From NCBI GenBank assembly GCA_001606155.1, contig LODT01000041.1:372001-436000 (forward strand): 64,000 bases of DNA, given 5' to 3'. The DNA comes from Tieghemostelium lacteum (Eukaryota > Evosea > Eumycetozoa > Dictyosteliales > Raperosteliaceae). Numbering within the stretch: position 1 is the first letter of the stretch; each line of letters opens with the position of its first letter. A program made the position numbers and the translations under genes. A model generated the notes under the pieces. That model worked only from the letters and a program-made list of their open reading frames with translations. It was not told the DNA's origin and ran no database searches. Below, piece after piece: positions 35,203-45,937 of this stretch.

Positions 35203-37305
35203 ATGAGCACGGATAATAAAAATGTTACTGTTTGGATAGACGATTCAAGTGAAAATAGTTTAACCTTGGTAGAAACAGAGTACATTTCACAGGTCATAGA
35301 ATATATTCAACCAAATTTTGGTTTAACTATGGGTAAACCTTTAGAATCATTGTTTATAGTTCAAGTATTCAAAACACTACCTCAGTAGAAACAGAAAGTG
35401 ATCCCATATCCCCAATGACAAAATTAAATACTTTAGTAAACAACTATAATGATGGTACAAATAGTTATATTCGACTTAGAGTTAAAGTTAGAACTACAGG
35501 TATGTAAACTAAACACCTTTGTATATTGAAACTAATATTTTTTTGTAACATAAACTTCATTACAACACCTGTGCTTCAACCACAATAGACACAAAAGGAG
35601 AGCAAGGTATGTACATTATTTTGTTAATATTTTTATGATAGGATGATATTAATACACTTTTATAACAGAATTAAAGTATAGGCCTGGTGGTACACCTGTT
35701 CCTCCTATTTATTTTCAGTCAAAAAGAGAAGGCGGTGTGAAATATGAAGGCATTCTAGGAGCTAAATTGGTTATTAGTCGAGCTAATCTGTGTCAAAATA
35801 TTTTTGAAGAAATGGAAAAAAATCCAATTGTATTTATTATATCTCCACCATTTACCGGTAAAACCTCAATTGGCCAATTGTTAGAAATATATTTGAATGA
35901 CAAGTTTAAAGATGAAAAAGGATTGCACCATGTCAGAAGAATATCTTATAATTGGATCCATACTAATTATACTAGTAATACATTTGAAGACGTTTGGAAG
36001 ATAAATACAGGGTTGACATTTTATGAATGGTTGAGGGTATCAATGAAACAACCTGTTTATCTGATAATGGACGAAGTTCAAGCCATTTACAATACTAATC
36101 TTGATTTTTTAAAGATTTTTTGGTCAAATCTTAAGTATAATATGAGGGGAGATATTCACATTTTAATTTTGGCTTCATATGGAGAAAGAGAAGGTATCGC
36201 AAACACATCATTAGTTCTTAACGATGCCAGAGTATTAAGTAGTAATATTTTGTATTTTAGTCTCGAAGAGTATAATCAACTTTTAGACCTATTTACAAAA
36301 CACTACTTCAAACTACCAGAGGAGATTAGAGATTACTTGTGGTCCAACTCGGTGGGCCACGTTGGTGTTATTTCTAGAACGTTATATGGTGTTATAGAAA
36401 AATTCTCATCTTCTGGATCATCAACATTACATGTTGATTTTGCAGCACTATTTCAATATCTTATGTCAGGTGAATACTCGAATTATTTGAGGAAAGCTAG
36501 AGGTTCTCCTAGTTGTAGTACATTTTCGGCAGGTGAACGGAATATTTTAGACATTGTAACCGAAAAAGGATTTTATAAAGAAAACCATACTAGTAATATA
36601 CCTCTAGAAAATCTAGTAAAGGACGGTTTCTTAATTAGGAGCAAAAAAGATATAGAATCCTTTATTTTTCCTTCTCCACTCTTCAGAAGATGTTATTTAG
36701 TATACACATACGGTAAATTAGCCCCAATTTCCGATATAAAAATAGAAACTGGTAAAACTGGGTTAAAGTCTCTCATTTCTCATGCTATAAAGTACTTTAG
36801 ACCTCAAGCCTTATCATCCAAGTTTTCTGCTAGATCTAGTTCGTTGCCAAATCAAATTGTACAACCTATTGAAAGTGTTTGGCAAATGGAATTATATTGT
36901 GCATGTACAAATCTTTTGGGCACCAATGTAATCCCAAGCGCTGGAGGAAGAAATGGCAGTGAAGGAAGGATTGATATATATGTTGAACCACCTTATAAAT
37001 GGGGAATAGAGCTCTTATCAGAAGGAAAAGGTACGGATGAACACTTGAATAGATTCAAGATATTCAAAAACAATACTACATCTATATCAGGTAACAATGC
37101 TAGACACGTGGGTGTATATGTTCCCTTGTTGGGTACAATGATTGAGGAATGGATAGTCATTGACTTTTCATCTGAAATGTTGTACCAGAATAGTCCACCA
37201 AAAATTGATAATCCCAATTTATGTATCATCACATATTCAACTGATTTTAAAACCTATAATATTCACTATCAAGGCGGAGAGGTGAATCAAATTATATTAA
37301 AATAA
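35203..37305 (+). CDS. Crinkler (CRN/CR)-type effector-like gene: header, P-loop NTPase, REase-fold domain
   Basis: An N-terminal header-like domain lies around 35203-35390. After short AT-rich introns a long open part (about 35700-37305) carries an ATPase of the STAND/AAA type (P-loop region IISPPFTGKTS, YLIMDEVQA) and a C-terminal restriction-endonuclease-fold domain with GRIDIYVEPPYKWGIELL and EHLNRF, the hallmark of CR-type Crinklers. Crinklers are known from oomycetes, chytrids and scattered protists, including dictyostelids, as nuclear-acting effector or conflict proteins. The element is near-whole, with about one apparent break. It is treated here as a fossil or young relic in an island of duplicated genes; whether it is expressed is unknown. 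Confidence 0.7.
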
Positions 37306-37521
37306 TCTTGAATTTATACATGTGATCAATGAAAAAATCTTCTACATAATAATAATAATTATTATTATTATTATTATTATTCTCATCTTCTTTTCCTAGG
37401 ATAATTTGAAATTATCAATATCTGTTAAAATGAAATGTCATTTATTTCTACCAAACAAAAAATAAAAAAATAAATTCAACAAATGTGTTTAATTTAATTA
37501 GAATTAACAGGATGTAATATT

Positions 37522-37731
37522 TTATAGGTTTTGGTTTTCTGGAGAGATATTTGGTATGATACTGTCCAATAGAACTTCAGCATCAGGACCCAAACCAATC
37601 ATTCCCTTATATAATCTATTAATAAAGAAATCTTCAATTTTTATCTCATCAATGGGAGAAATATAATAAACGAACTCCAGTCCACCGAAAGGAATAAAGC
37701 AACTCACCGAATCTTTCAAACATTTCTTCAA
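37522..37731 (-). CDS. Possible gene fragment or short exon, unknown
   Basis: An open stretch of 69 codons, including KKCLKDSVSCFIPFGGLEF and IEDFFINRLYKGMIGLGP, without a clear ATG at its start; TTG is the first codon counted. The residues look protein-like and not low-complexity. An upstream exon was not found in the AT-rich DNA beyond 37731. It may be a 3' exon whose partner is lost, or a remnant like the one at 34613. Low confidence. Confidence 0.3.
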   Translation of the reverse strand: MKKCLKDSVSCFIPFGGLEFVYYISPIDEIKIEDFFINRLYKGMIGLGPDAEVLLDSIIPNISPENQNL

Positions 37732-38115
37732 TACTTGATATGAACAATATTATAGACAAATAAAGAAATTGTGAAAATAGACTACAAAAAACAATTTTAT
37801 CTAATAAAATTTAATATAGTGGATTTTTATGGTTATCTGAACTGATAAAAAAAAACTGTTTGGAATACTCTAAATTTATTATTATTTAATTAAATTGAAA
37901 TTAGAATTAATTTTATATTTAAAAAAAAAACATTTTCATTCATTAATTTGTTAATTGAATTAAATTAAATAATTTATTGATCAATATTTAAAATTATTTA
38001 AACTATAAAATCATAATCAATAATAAAATGGATGGATGTATGTATGAGTATGGAATTCATTCTTAAAGAATTAATTATTAACTTTTAAACAATAATATTA
38101 TATATAGTAAAAAGC
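37732..38115. promoter_or_regulatory. AT-rich spacer upstream of the small gene at 38116
   Basis: 384 bp with composition near pure A/T, including A runs around 37920. It probably contains the promoter of the plus-strand small gene. No other feature is seen. Confidence 0.35.
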
Positions 38116-38382
38116 ATGGCTTTTGATAAGGGGGTTGAAGTTGTACAAGATGTCCTAGGTTTAGGTGGTCAGACCAACAATAATAATCCAAATGACCGAG
38201 CACCTTCTGACCATAGACAAAATGCTCGTGATCAAGAAACTATGAACAAAATCAGAGAATCACAAAACGCCCAAGTAGAGGAAGGTTATTATAACTCTAA
38301 CTCAAATGATGGTGTATTAGTTGATGATAGTAATAATAATCAATCATATCAACCAGCTCAGGGATATTATCAAGATAACTAA
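38116..38382 (+). CDS. Small hydrophilic protein, unknown function (88 residues)
   Basis: A single exon starting MAFDKGVEVVQDVLGLGG and ending QPAQGYYQDN. It is rich in Asn, Gln, Asp and Tyr and has no signal peptide, membrane helix or Cys. The N-terminal ~18 residues could form an amphipathic helix, the rest is disordered. Codon use and the preceding AT-rich leader support a real gene. I do not recognise the family. Confidence 0.6.
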   Translation: MAFDKGVEVVQDVLGLGGQTNNNNPNDRAPSDHRQNARDQETMNKIRESQNAQVEEGYYNSNSNDGVLVDDSNNNQSYQPAQGYYQDN

Positions 38383-38925
38383 TTCATTGGGTTCCAACAT
38401 GATTATATCAACTCTTTATCACTTCTCTCACTTATATTAATAAATCACAAATATATGTTGTAGTCAAATGAACTGATAAAAAAAGTGTAGTTTGAAGAAA
38501 AATTAAATTATATTTATTAAAAAAAATATTCATTTAGTATATATTACTGTCGATTGAAAGAGATTTATACTATTGTAAATGAATAATCATCGGGACTATT
38601 TTCAGTTGATGACAGAGGAATAATATATAAATATATTTAATTTAATTTTGAATAATTAATTAGATTAGATTTTTATTAATTTTTTAAATAGATATTTATA
38701 ATTGATTTGTATAGAACTAAATAGATATTTTGTATTTTTATAGTTGGTATTGAAAGATATTAATACTCTAAACTTGTTGGACTATTTAATTATAATTATA
38801 ATTCCAAGATGATTTCATTCTTGAGATTATATATTCATAACCAAATGGTTCAACATTGAATATATTATTACTATATTTCAATAAAATGTGATTTACATAA
38901 ATTCCATTGAAAAAGGTGACAAGTG
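38383..38925. other. Convergent 3' region downstream of RNase III-like copy 2
   Basis: 543 bp between two converging genes. From 38691 it is the second copy of the long direct repeat; the rest is AT-rich with no feature. Confidence 0.4.
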
Positions 38926-39041
38926 TTATTTCTTGCTAATAACAATTGAACTTGTCACTTTTTTGAACGATTTTTTTGTTTCTTCACTGATTTTGGGAGG
39001 TTGTAATGGTAATGTTTTGGGTGATTTTTGTTGAGGTTGTT
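38691..39041. repeat. Long direct repeat, copy 2 (3' end of RNase III-like gene)
   Basis: 351 bp matching 33361..33739 almost exactly, except for the 28 bp missing here. It spans the 3' flank and the last ~40 codons of the second RNase III-like gene. Confidence 0.85.
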
Positions 39042-39236
39042 GAGGTTGAGGTTGTTGAGGTTGCTTTTGAGGTTGAGGTTGTTTTTGTTGTTTTTGTTGT
39101 TTTTGTTGTTGTTGAGGTTGTTGAGGTTGTTGAGGTTGTTGAGGTTGTTGTGTTTGTTGTGTTTGTTGAGGTTGTTGAGGTTGTTGTGTTTGTTGAGGTT
39201 GTTCAGGTTGATGATGTAGTTGCTGTTGATCATTAT

Positions 39237-39301
<65 letters not shown>

Positions 39302-39350
39302 GTTTGTTGAGGTTGTTCAGGTTGATGATGTAGTTGCTGTTGATCATTAT

Positions 39351-39433
<83 letters not shown>

Positions 39434-40333
39434 ACTTGTTGATTTTGTTGTGGTGGAGGTGGAATACGTATAAAAAAGAAGTAAATAGCTGAAACTATAA
39501 TAAACATAGTTATTATTCTATCACTTGAACCACCATGTAAAAAAATTCCCAAAAATAATAAATTAAAAATCATTCCATCATTAATTCTAATTTGTCTTAC
39601 TGGTTCTTGAACTACTGGTGGTACTTGTTGTTGTTGTAGTTGTTGTTGTAGAACTTGTGCCTGTTGTTGTAGAGCTTGTGCTTGTTGTTGTTGGAGAGCT
39701 TGTTCTTGTTGTTGTTGTTCTTGTTGTTGTTGTTGTTGATGTAGAGCAGGAATCTTTGGATTAGATTTGACAATTGATTGATTTATCACAAATTGGTGAT
39801 ATATCGATTTGATAAACAAATCATTTCCGATATAATCCAGTAAGCTTATTATATCTTTTATTATTTCTTTACATCGCTCACTTTGGGAATAGTACATTTC
39901 ACCAATCATAGCCTCAACTATATCAGCCTTATTCTTGATGAGTGTTTTGTCGTTGTAGGGTTTTCTCTCCTTTTCAAATTTTTCTAAATTTAACATATTA
40001 TACAAACAGAATAATGTTTCGTTTTTGGTACAAAAACTACGTAACACTGTCATTAAGTGAGGGTCAAACATTGTTCTAGTCTATTTATAATTCAGCAAAG
40101 AAGAAAGAAGATAACAATCAGATATGAGCTAATGAGAAAAATGGTTAAGATTTAGTGAAACATACTTGATAAATATTTTTAGTGATTTCATAATTTAAAA
40201 TCGAGTCACCGATAAATTCCAGTTTCTCGAATTCATCATTAGAACTAACAGGTTTAAAACATTTTCCTATAACCTGTTGTTGAAGGATATTTGAAATTGA
40301 ATTGTGGATTTTTATTGTGGTGTGGTTCTTCAT
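38926..40333 (-). CDS. RNase III-like domain protein, copy 2 (active-site acids intact, poly-Gln, membrane segments)
   Basis: Exons 40333..40166 and 40080..38926 join across an 85-nt intron to 440 residues. The signature FEKLEFIGDSILNYEITKNIY supplies acids at 36, 39 and 43, and KADIVEAMIGEMY supplies D109 and E112, the full set needed for two-metal RNase III cleavage. Two hydrophobic segments around residues 215-255 (MIFNLLFLGIFL, MFIIVSAIYFFFI) follow, then long poly-Gln tracts and the tail shared with copy 1. No dsRNA-binding domain is visible, so it is not Drosha- or Dicer-like. It could act as a membrane-linked mini-RNase III. Function is unknown; the domain call rests on motif spacing. 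Confidence 0.68.
39187..39433. repeat. Tandem 114-bp unit with (TTG)n / poly-Gln tracts
   Basis: A unit beginning 'tgtttgttgaggttgttcagg' and ending in a TTG run occurs at 39187-39300 and again from 39301. On the minus strand it encodes a long Q tract, NRNNDQQQLHHQPEQPQQTQ. The second TTG run (39357-39433) is longer than the first. Such tracts are prone to copy-number change. Confidence 0.9.
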
Positions 40334-40714
40334 TTTATTATTATTGTTAATTATTTAAAAAGGGAATTTAAAATAAAATTTTATTTCAAATAAATTTTCT
40401 TTGATTTCTAAGACAAATTGGAACTTTTACATAAAACCCATTTCCGTGGGTTCAATGATATTTATAAATATTTCAAAGAATAACTTCAAAAGAATCAACT
40501 TATCACATCACTTTAAATCATTCAATATCATTATTTTCTTTAATATTTGTTTCTTATTATTATTATTCGGAGTAATTATTTGAGATTTTGTTAATATTTT
40601 TAAAATTAACAACGTTGCAAATGCATCATTGCAATAGTAATAGTTTTTTTTTTGGTCTTTTAAATTTATTTTTAAATTTATGATTAAGAAAACTGTTATA
40701 GTTAATTCAATCAA
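40334..40714. promoter_or_regulatory. Divergent spacer between RNase III-like copy 2 and an LRR gene
   Basis: 381 bp, noncoding. The part next to 40334 resembles the region upstream of RNase III-like copy 1, so the duplication included the promoter. A short GC-containing patch 'cccatttccgtgggttcaatg' near 40438 stands out. Confidence 0.45.
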
Positions 40715-42706
40715 ATGTTTCAATTTCTAAAAGAAGCTGTTAATAAATTTTACAATGAGACTTTTGAACAATCTAATATAAATAGTAATCAGAGTATAAG
40801 TGAAACTATATATAATAGTGATAATTATAATAGTATTTTTAATGAAAATGGAATTAATACTGGTGTAGTTCCTGTTGACCATTTCAATGGAACATTACCA
40901 AATATTGTAATTATAAATATAATGCACTATTATATTGATGGTTTAGTTAGGAATAGAATAGAGAGAATCAAATTTTATAAAAAGTTTAGAATGATTAGTA
41001 AGACATATAGTACACACATTCTACCTAATCTAGAGTTTAGAGACTACAGTATCTATTCTGATTTGGATTTGGAAACTATATTTCGTTTAGATAGACAATT
41101 TAAAGGATTTAAAGATGTTTATATACAAATTCATCCTAATCTATTTAAACAAACTCAATGGTTACCTGATATTGTAAATCTACATCAATCCAACTTTAAG
41201 GTTACTATCATTCTACAACAATCCAATGTCTCAAATACCATCAGAGATTATCTAAAGTTACTTCCATGTCAGAGTATTAAAACTCTAAATTTAGAATTTA
41301 ATCGAACCATACCATCACCAAATAGCCTGTTAGATCTAATTAATAAGGTATTTGATGACAATGACAATAGTTATAAATTGGCAGTTGAAAACCTAATCTT
41401 TAAACAGAAATTGTCATGTGACATTGATATACATGCTATTTTGCTAAAGTTCCCAACACTCATGCAGACAGTTACCAATCTAACTATAGATATAGGACAA
41501 CAGATAAATACAAGAATGGATTGGTTATGTTGGTTCAGTAAACTAACTCACCTGTCATTATCAAGTAATGGAAGGATATATGAAATTATAGATCTGTTGA
41601 AATCCAATAAAATGTTGAAAGAATTTAAATATCAGATGGTGGGTGGTAGTAATTTAATCTTAAAATTACTATTTGATGCCGTTCAAAATCATCAATCATT
41701 GGTTAAACTGGTAATTGATATGCCAATTAATATGGCATTACCCACATATAATGAAACATATTTAGTCTACAATGGAAATGCACAGGAAAATGAAGATATG
41801 ACTGAGATAAAACAGAATATACATCAAACGAATATAAGTGTAGAGAAATATTTTATAGAATTTCTCTCCAAGAATAACACTCTTCAAGAGTTTATATTTA
41901 ATTTTCCTATTGGTTACATTTATGGAAATCAACAAAAGGGTTATATTAATCAATTTCCATTGAATAGTTTATATATATACAATCTGTCGAATCAGATACT
42001 ATCTAATCATTGGGATACCCTTGATCCAAGTGTACATTATATGAAAGTGGTAGAGCCAACATCAGCCATAGACTATGACAAGTATTTCCTCTATATCAGA
42101 CAATTGGCAATCACCACTATTAGACCTGTTGATAATATTGCTAAACTCTTAATAACATCCAATGTAATTGAATATCTATCCATTAGCAATTCCCGTGATT
42201 GTGAAGAACAAATTGTTAAAGGAATGGCAAAAAACACCTCCTTAAAGTGTTTAGTATTGAAGGACTGTAAAATGCACAGTAGTGGCGTAGAGTTTTTGTT
42301 GAAACTTGATCACCCTACCTTAAAAACATTGGATATCACTAATTGTGTGGACTCAGTCAGCACAAAATGTTTTTATATACTAGCTCACCATAATAAGAGA
42401 TTAGAGAATGTCAGCTTCTCAACGTCTATAGGAATTGGTTTTGAAAACCATTATAGTTACCTCTACCAGTTACTGGATAAAAACCTTACATTGAAACATC
42501 TAAACGTCTTCCCAATGACTATTATATCAAAAAGTGATCCACAATCAAAACAAATTGAGCTGCTTAAACTAATACACCGAAAAGAATTTCAAATTCAGTC
42601 CTTGTCATTTGGTGTCAACATTCCAGAATTTACAAAATTCTTTGCAAATAGTACTATTGAATTCCCTCAATACAACAGACCTTTATATAAAATTGAGAAA
42701 TTATAA
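40715..42706 (+). CDS. Dictyostelid F-box-like / leucine-rich repeat protein
   Basis: A 663-residue single exon. An F-box-like N-terminal helix pair (LPNIVIINIMHYYIDGL, KFRMISKTYSTHILPNL) precedes irregular LRRs (IKTLNLEFN, LTHLSLSSN, IEYLSISNS, LKCLVLKDC, LKTLDITNC, LKHLNVFPM). The layout matches the protein at 17660..19354, although the two are not close copies. Dictyostelid genomes contain large numbers of these; an E3-ligase adaptor role is a guess from the family. No signal peptide or membrane segment is seen. Confidence 0.7.
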   Translation: MFQFLKEAVNKFYNETFEQSNINSNQSISETIYNSDNYNSIFNENGINTGVVPVDHFNGTLPNIVIINIMHYYIDGLVRNRIERIKFYKKFRMISKTYSTHILPNLEFRDYSIYSDLDLETIFRLDRQFKGFKDVYIQIHPNLFKQTQWLPDIVNLHQSNFKVTIILQQSNVSNTIRDYLKLLPCQSIKTLNLEFNRTIPSPNSLLDLINKVFDDNDNSYKLAVENLIFKQKLSCDIDIHAILLKFPTLMQTVTNLTIDIGQQINTRMDWLCWFSKLTHLSLSSNGRIYEIIDLLKSNKMLKEFKYQMVGGSNLILKLLFDAVQNHQSLVKLVIDMPINMALPTYNETYLVYNGNAQENEDMTEIKQNIHQTNISVEKYFIEFLSKNNTLQEFIFNFPIGYIYGNQQKGYINQFPLNSLYIYNLSNQILSNHWDTLDPSVHYMKVVEPTSAIDYDKYFLYIRQLAITTIRPVDNIAKLLITSNVIEYLSISNSRDCEEQIVKGMAKNTSLKCLVLKDCKMHSSGVEFLLKLDHPTLKTLDITNCVDSVSTKCFYILAHHNKRLENVSFSTSIGIGFENHYSYLYQLLDKNLTLKHLNVFPMTIISKSDPQSKQIELLKLIHRKEFQIQSLSFGVNIPEFTKFFANSTIEFPQYNRPLYKIEKL

Positions 42707-42796
42707 TGTAGTATATATATACCAACCAACACAAAGTAAAGTTAAATATTATTTTTATACAAATTGTTTTTACTTTTTGGTTTTATTTATTTAGAT

Positions 42797-45076
42797 CTAA
42801 TCGGTGAAATAACCTTTGGCAATTAAAGAATCAACCAAATAAAGGCCAGTTGCGCAGAGTACTAAGAAACTACCAATGACAATTAGAATAATAGTTAATG
42901 CGTAACGGAATGCATCAACAGCATAGGAAGTTTTGATTAAATCAATTTGTTTTTGAGTGGCAGCAACTTCATTTTTACCCCAAACCATTGGATAGACAAT
43001 ATCACCAGTCATCTTGTTAAGGTAGTTAAACTTGGTTGAAGATTGGTTGTTTTGACCTTCGACATAGTAGTTTACTTGCAATGAGTAACGACCTCTAATA
43101 GCTTTACCGGTGTTTGGTTCATAGTCACCATAGACATCGTTATCCTCATCGTTGTAGGCTAAATCACTTAAACCGGCTTTGGTCAAGTATTGTACATTCA
43201 TACCCTTTAAACGTGGTCTTGACATGTAAACTGGAATACCCATGGAAGAGGTAAGATTCATTAGATGATCAATACCAGTGAACATGGTAGCATTTACAGC
43301 CCAGTTAGAGTCAGACATACGGTAACGGTAGTAACGAAGTCCACCGAGATTACCAACAGTTTCTCTTTCCATATACAATGAACGAGCATATTCTTCAGAG
43401 AATAAAGTTACGGGTGGGTCTTCAACATCGGCATTTACCAAGAAGAATGGTCCAATATTTTCAGAATTGTGACCTTCGACTTTAATTGGAACAGCATAAT
43501 TTACAGTTTCGTGACCGTGGTAGGTAATTGGAACTTGAGCCAATTGAGAATCATTCTTTCCAGTGTAGGTTAAATCTACTGGTAATTCAGCAGCAGCTAA
43601 ATCATAAGTGGTGATGTTTTGCAATGGTGATGAATTCCATTCCTCTGGGTTGTTGGGGAAGAGTAACTTCAAGATTGGATCTTGACTGTTGAACATAAAG
43701 TCATTGACGGTGTGTTTTTGGAATGGTCCACCATTTTGAGCTTTGATTGTGGTCCATGTGAAACCTTTCATCATGTATTGAATGTAGGATGAAAGTTTTG
43801 CACAATCAGCTAGAGTTAAGGTGTTACCTGAGGCTACATCGATCATAGTTTGGTTTTGAGCGGCGGTTAATGCCAAGAGTGTACCAATACCTTTAGCAGT
43901 TACTAAATTGATACCTGAGGTTGCTAAGAATAATCTCTTGGTGGCAAGTAATGGGATTGAATAGTTTTCTTTGATACCAAATTCTGGAACCCCAGGAAGG
44001 GTTTGGAATGCAGAAATAGAAACGCCATTCAAAAGACCACTTGCATATCCCCACTGGAGATAACCCATATCAGCTGGAGTACAAGTAACTGTGGCACAGT
44101 TTGGATTAATAGCTATAAGTTTTGGAATGGCTACAGTAAGTCTAAAGTTGGAATACCAGAGGAATAATTTATCAAAAGTGGCAGCAGAAATAAAATAAGA
44201 AGTAGTAACAGCTGCTTTGAGTGAGGCTTTAACAGTTGGATCAGTGAGTGCTTTTAACCATACCATGAAACCACTAGTGGTGGAATTAGTATTAGTGAAT
44301 GACAAGGGATTAGAACTTGACATTAGAGTATCAAATTGTGCATTTGATACATCTGTAGTAGTAACACCAAATGCACCAATAGAATAGTTGGTTGGAACAC
44401 CTGCTGGAGGGGTTGTAAGTAACCATACGGTATATGGATCAGATGATATTGGAGGTTGGGGTATAGCAGCCATTATTCCAGTCAAAACAGATGGGATAGC
44501 AGCACTTGCAGCTGTTAATTGGAAAGTTTGACTGTTCAATTGAGTGATAATTTGACCAATAGTACCAGCACCCAAACTAAAAGCTAAATTCATTTCATTT
44601 CCTGCAGTGTTAACAATAGCGGCATAGGCCAAATTGAAATGGTAGATAACATCAGTAAGTGGGTTTCTGGAATTTGGGTTATCGGTAATTGGAATAAATC
44701 TCTTCCACATTTGGAAAGATACAACATCCTCATCATCAGTAATATTTCCAATAATTCTTTCGTAGATGTAATTGTAGTGGTATGGACCTACTTCTTCGAA
44801 AACTGGATAGGCACCTTGACTTACATCATCTGGGTTGGTCAAGTTATATACATAGTAGACATAAAGTCTATAGTTATTGGTATCATTTTGGTTTCCTACA
44901 AATCTAGTCCATGGATTTACAAGATCGCTTTTATCGTTTTCTGGTAGGGTAATGGAAGCATTTTCCAATTGGTTATGTATAGCAGTGTCAACTGTGAACC
45001 ATACAATAATACCAACAGCAACCAAAACCAAACCTATTGGAAGGGAAATGAATAATCTTGCCCTTTTTATTGCCAT
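42797..45076 (-). CDS. CD36/LIMP-2 family lysosomal membrane protein
   Basis: A 759-residue single exon with an N-terminal transmembrane helix (ISLPIGLVLVAVGIIVWFTV), a large lumenal domain and a C-terminal helix (ALTIILIVIGSFLVLCATGLYLV) followed by the short tail DSLIAKGYFTD. The lumenal part has the CD36 pattern (NPDDVSQGAYPVFEEVGPYHYNYI, GPFFLVNADVEDPP) and many N-x-S/T sites. It is longer than human LIMP-2 (478), matching the dictyostelid Lmp proteins, which act in lysosomal lipid and enzyme traffic and phagocytosis. An Ala-rich insert at ~180-330 accounts for the extra length. Which of the three Lmp paralogues it is was not decided. Confidence 0.88.
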   Translation of the reverse strand: MAIKRARLFISLPIGLVLVAVGIIVWFTVDTAIHNQLENASITLPENDKSDLVNPWTRFVGNQNDTNNYRLYVYYVYNLTNPDDVSQGAYPVFEEVGPYHYNYIYERIIGNITDDEDVVSFQMWKRFIPITDNPNSRNPLTDVIYHFNLAYAAIVNTAGNEMNLAFSLGAGTIGQIITQLNSQTFQLTAASAAIPSVLTGIMAAIPQPPISSDPYTVWLLTTPPAGVPTNYSIGAFGVTTTDVSNAQFDTLMSSSNPLSFTNTNSTTSGFMVWLKALTDPTVKASLKAAVTTSYFISAATFDKLFLWYSNFRLTVAIPKLIAINPNCATVTCTPADMGYLQWGYASGLLNGVSISAFQTLPGVPEFGIKENYSIPLLATKRLFLATSGINLVTAKGIGTLLALTAAQNQTMIDVASGNTLTLADCAKLSSYIQYMMKGFTWTTIKAQNGGPFQKHTVNDFMFNSQDPILKLLFPNNPEEWNSSPLQNITTYDLAAAELPVDLTYTGKNDSQLAQVPITYHGHETVNYAVPIKVEGHNSENIGPFFLVNADVEDPPVTLFSEEYARSLYMERETVGNLGGLRYYRYRMSDSNWAVNATMFTGIDHLMNLTSSMGIPVYMSRPRLKGMNVQYLTKAGLSDLAYNDEDNDVYGDYEPNTGKAIRGRYSLQVNYYVEGQNNQSSTKFNYLNKMTGDIVYPMVWGKNEVAATQKQIDLIKTSYAVDAFRYALTIILIVIGSFLVLCATGLYLVDSLIAKGYFTD

Positions 45077-45937
45077 GTTATTTTCTATATTTATACAACA
45101 ATGTTACAAATTCCAAACAGGGAGTTTTTTCCTTAAAAAATTTTAAAAATAGATATTTTAAAAATACACTATTATAGAATTGCATATGCATTTCATTTTG
45201 TTAAAATTTAATGTAAAACATTAGTATATGCCATTTAGAGGATATTATAAGACAATATGAATGTTCATTCAAGTTTATACATTACATTATATTTATACGA
45301 ATGAGGAAAAAGTATTATGATTAGTTTTTAAAAAAGAAAAAAAAAAAAATTGTTTTAGATATTTGTTGAAATTTAAAATCCCTCTTAAATCCTAACTGTT
45401 AAAAACATCTGACTTTCATATCGGTGCATTTTTTAGGTCCTTTTACTACCACATGGCCCAAAAAATTCGAATTTTCGAAAAAAGATATTTAAATCCTAAA
45501 AAATTAATTTGGATCTGTAAGTAGTTGGTCGAGTACCGAACGGAGTCCCACATTTTAATTTATTAATTATTTTTAATAACAACATTTATAATGCGGTGAG
45601 TTTATGAGTTTGAATAATATTGTTTTTTTAATCAAACCTTTAAGTAACTGAAAATGTACATTTGGAAATAGATCCCAGTCTTTAGATTCCAGAATAACTG
45701 TAATCTAAGTATTATATTCAATTGTAATTTATATAAATTGTGGAATATAGAATTTGATAGTGTTTAGGGTTGGATGGGAGGTTGATAGGAGGGTCACATA
45801 TGGTGGGAGATATGATTTAGGTTGGATAAAAAAAATATCTAAAAAGAATATTTGTTTACTTTTGGAAATATCTATTTTTTTCCCAAAAGGTAATATTTAG
45901 GTGAAATGTAATTGAACAATTGTAGTTTTGAGTAAAT
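45077..45937. other. Long intergenic region between the LIMP-2 gene and the centrin-like gene
   Basis: 861 bp. The side next to 45077 should hold the LIMP-2 promoter. The stretch 45360-45560 has mixed composition, with a 'ttcgaattttcgaa' palindrome near 45467 and a GC-containing 'gtaccgaacggagtccc' near 45534. A G-rich patch lies at 45765-45815. No gene was found on either strand. Confidence 0.4.

Noticed and set aside
39006-39473. Plus-strand Val-rich open frame and minus-strand Asn-rich frame
   Set aside because: They are other frames of the poly-Gln (TTG/CAA) tract.
45531-45560. tRNA-like T-arm 'ccgaacggagtccc'
   Set aside because: No acceptor stem, anticodon arm or A box could be fitted around it on either strand.
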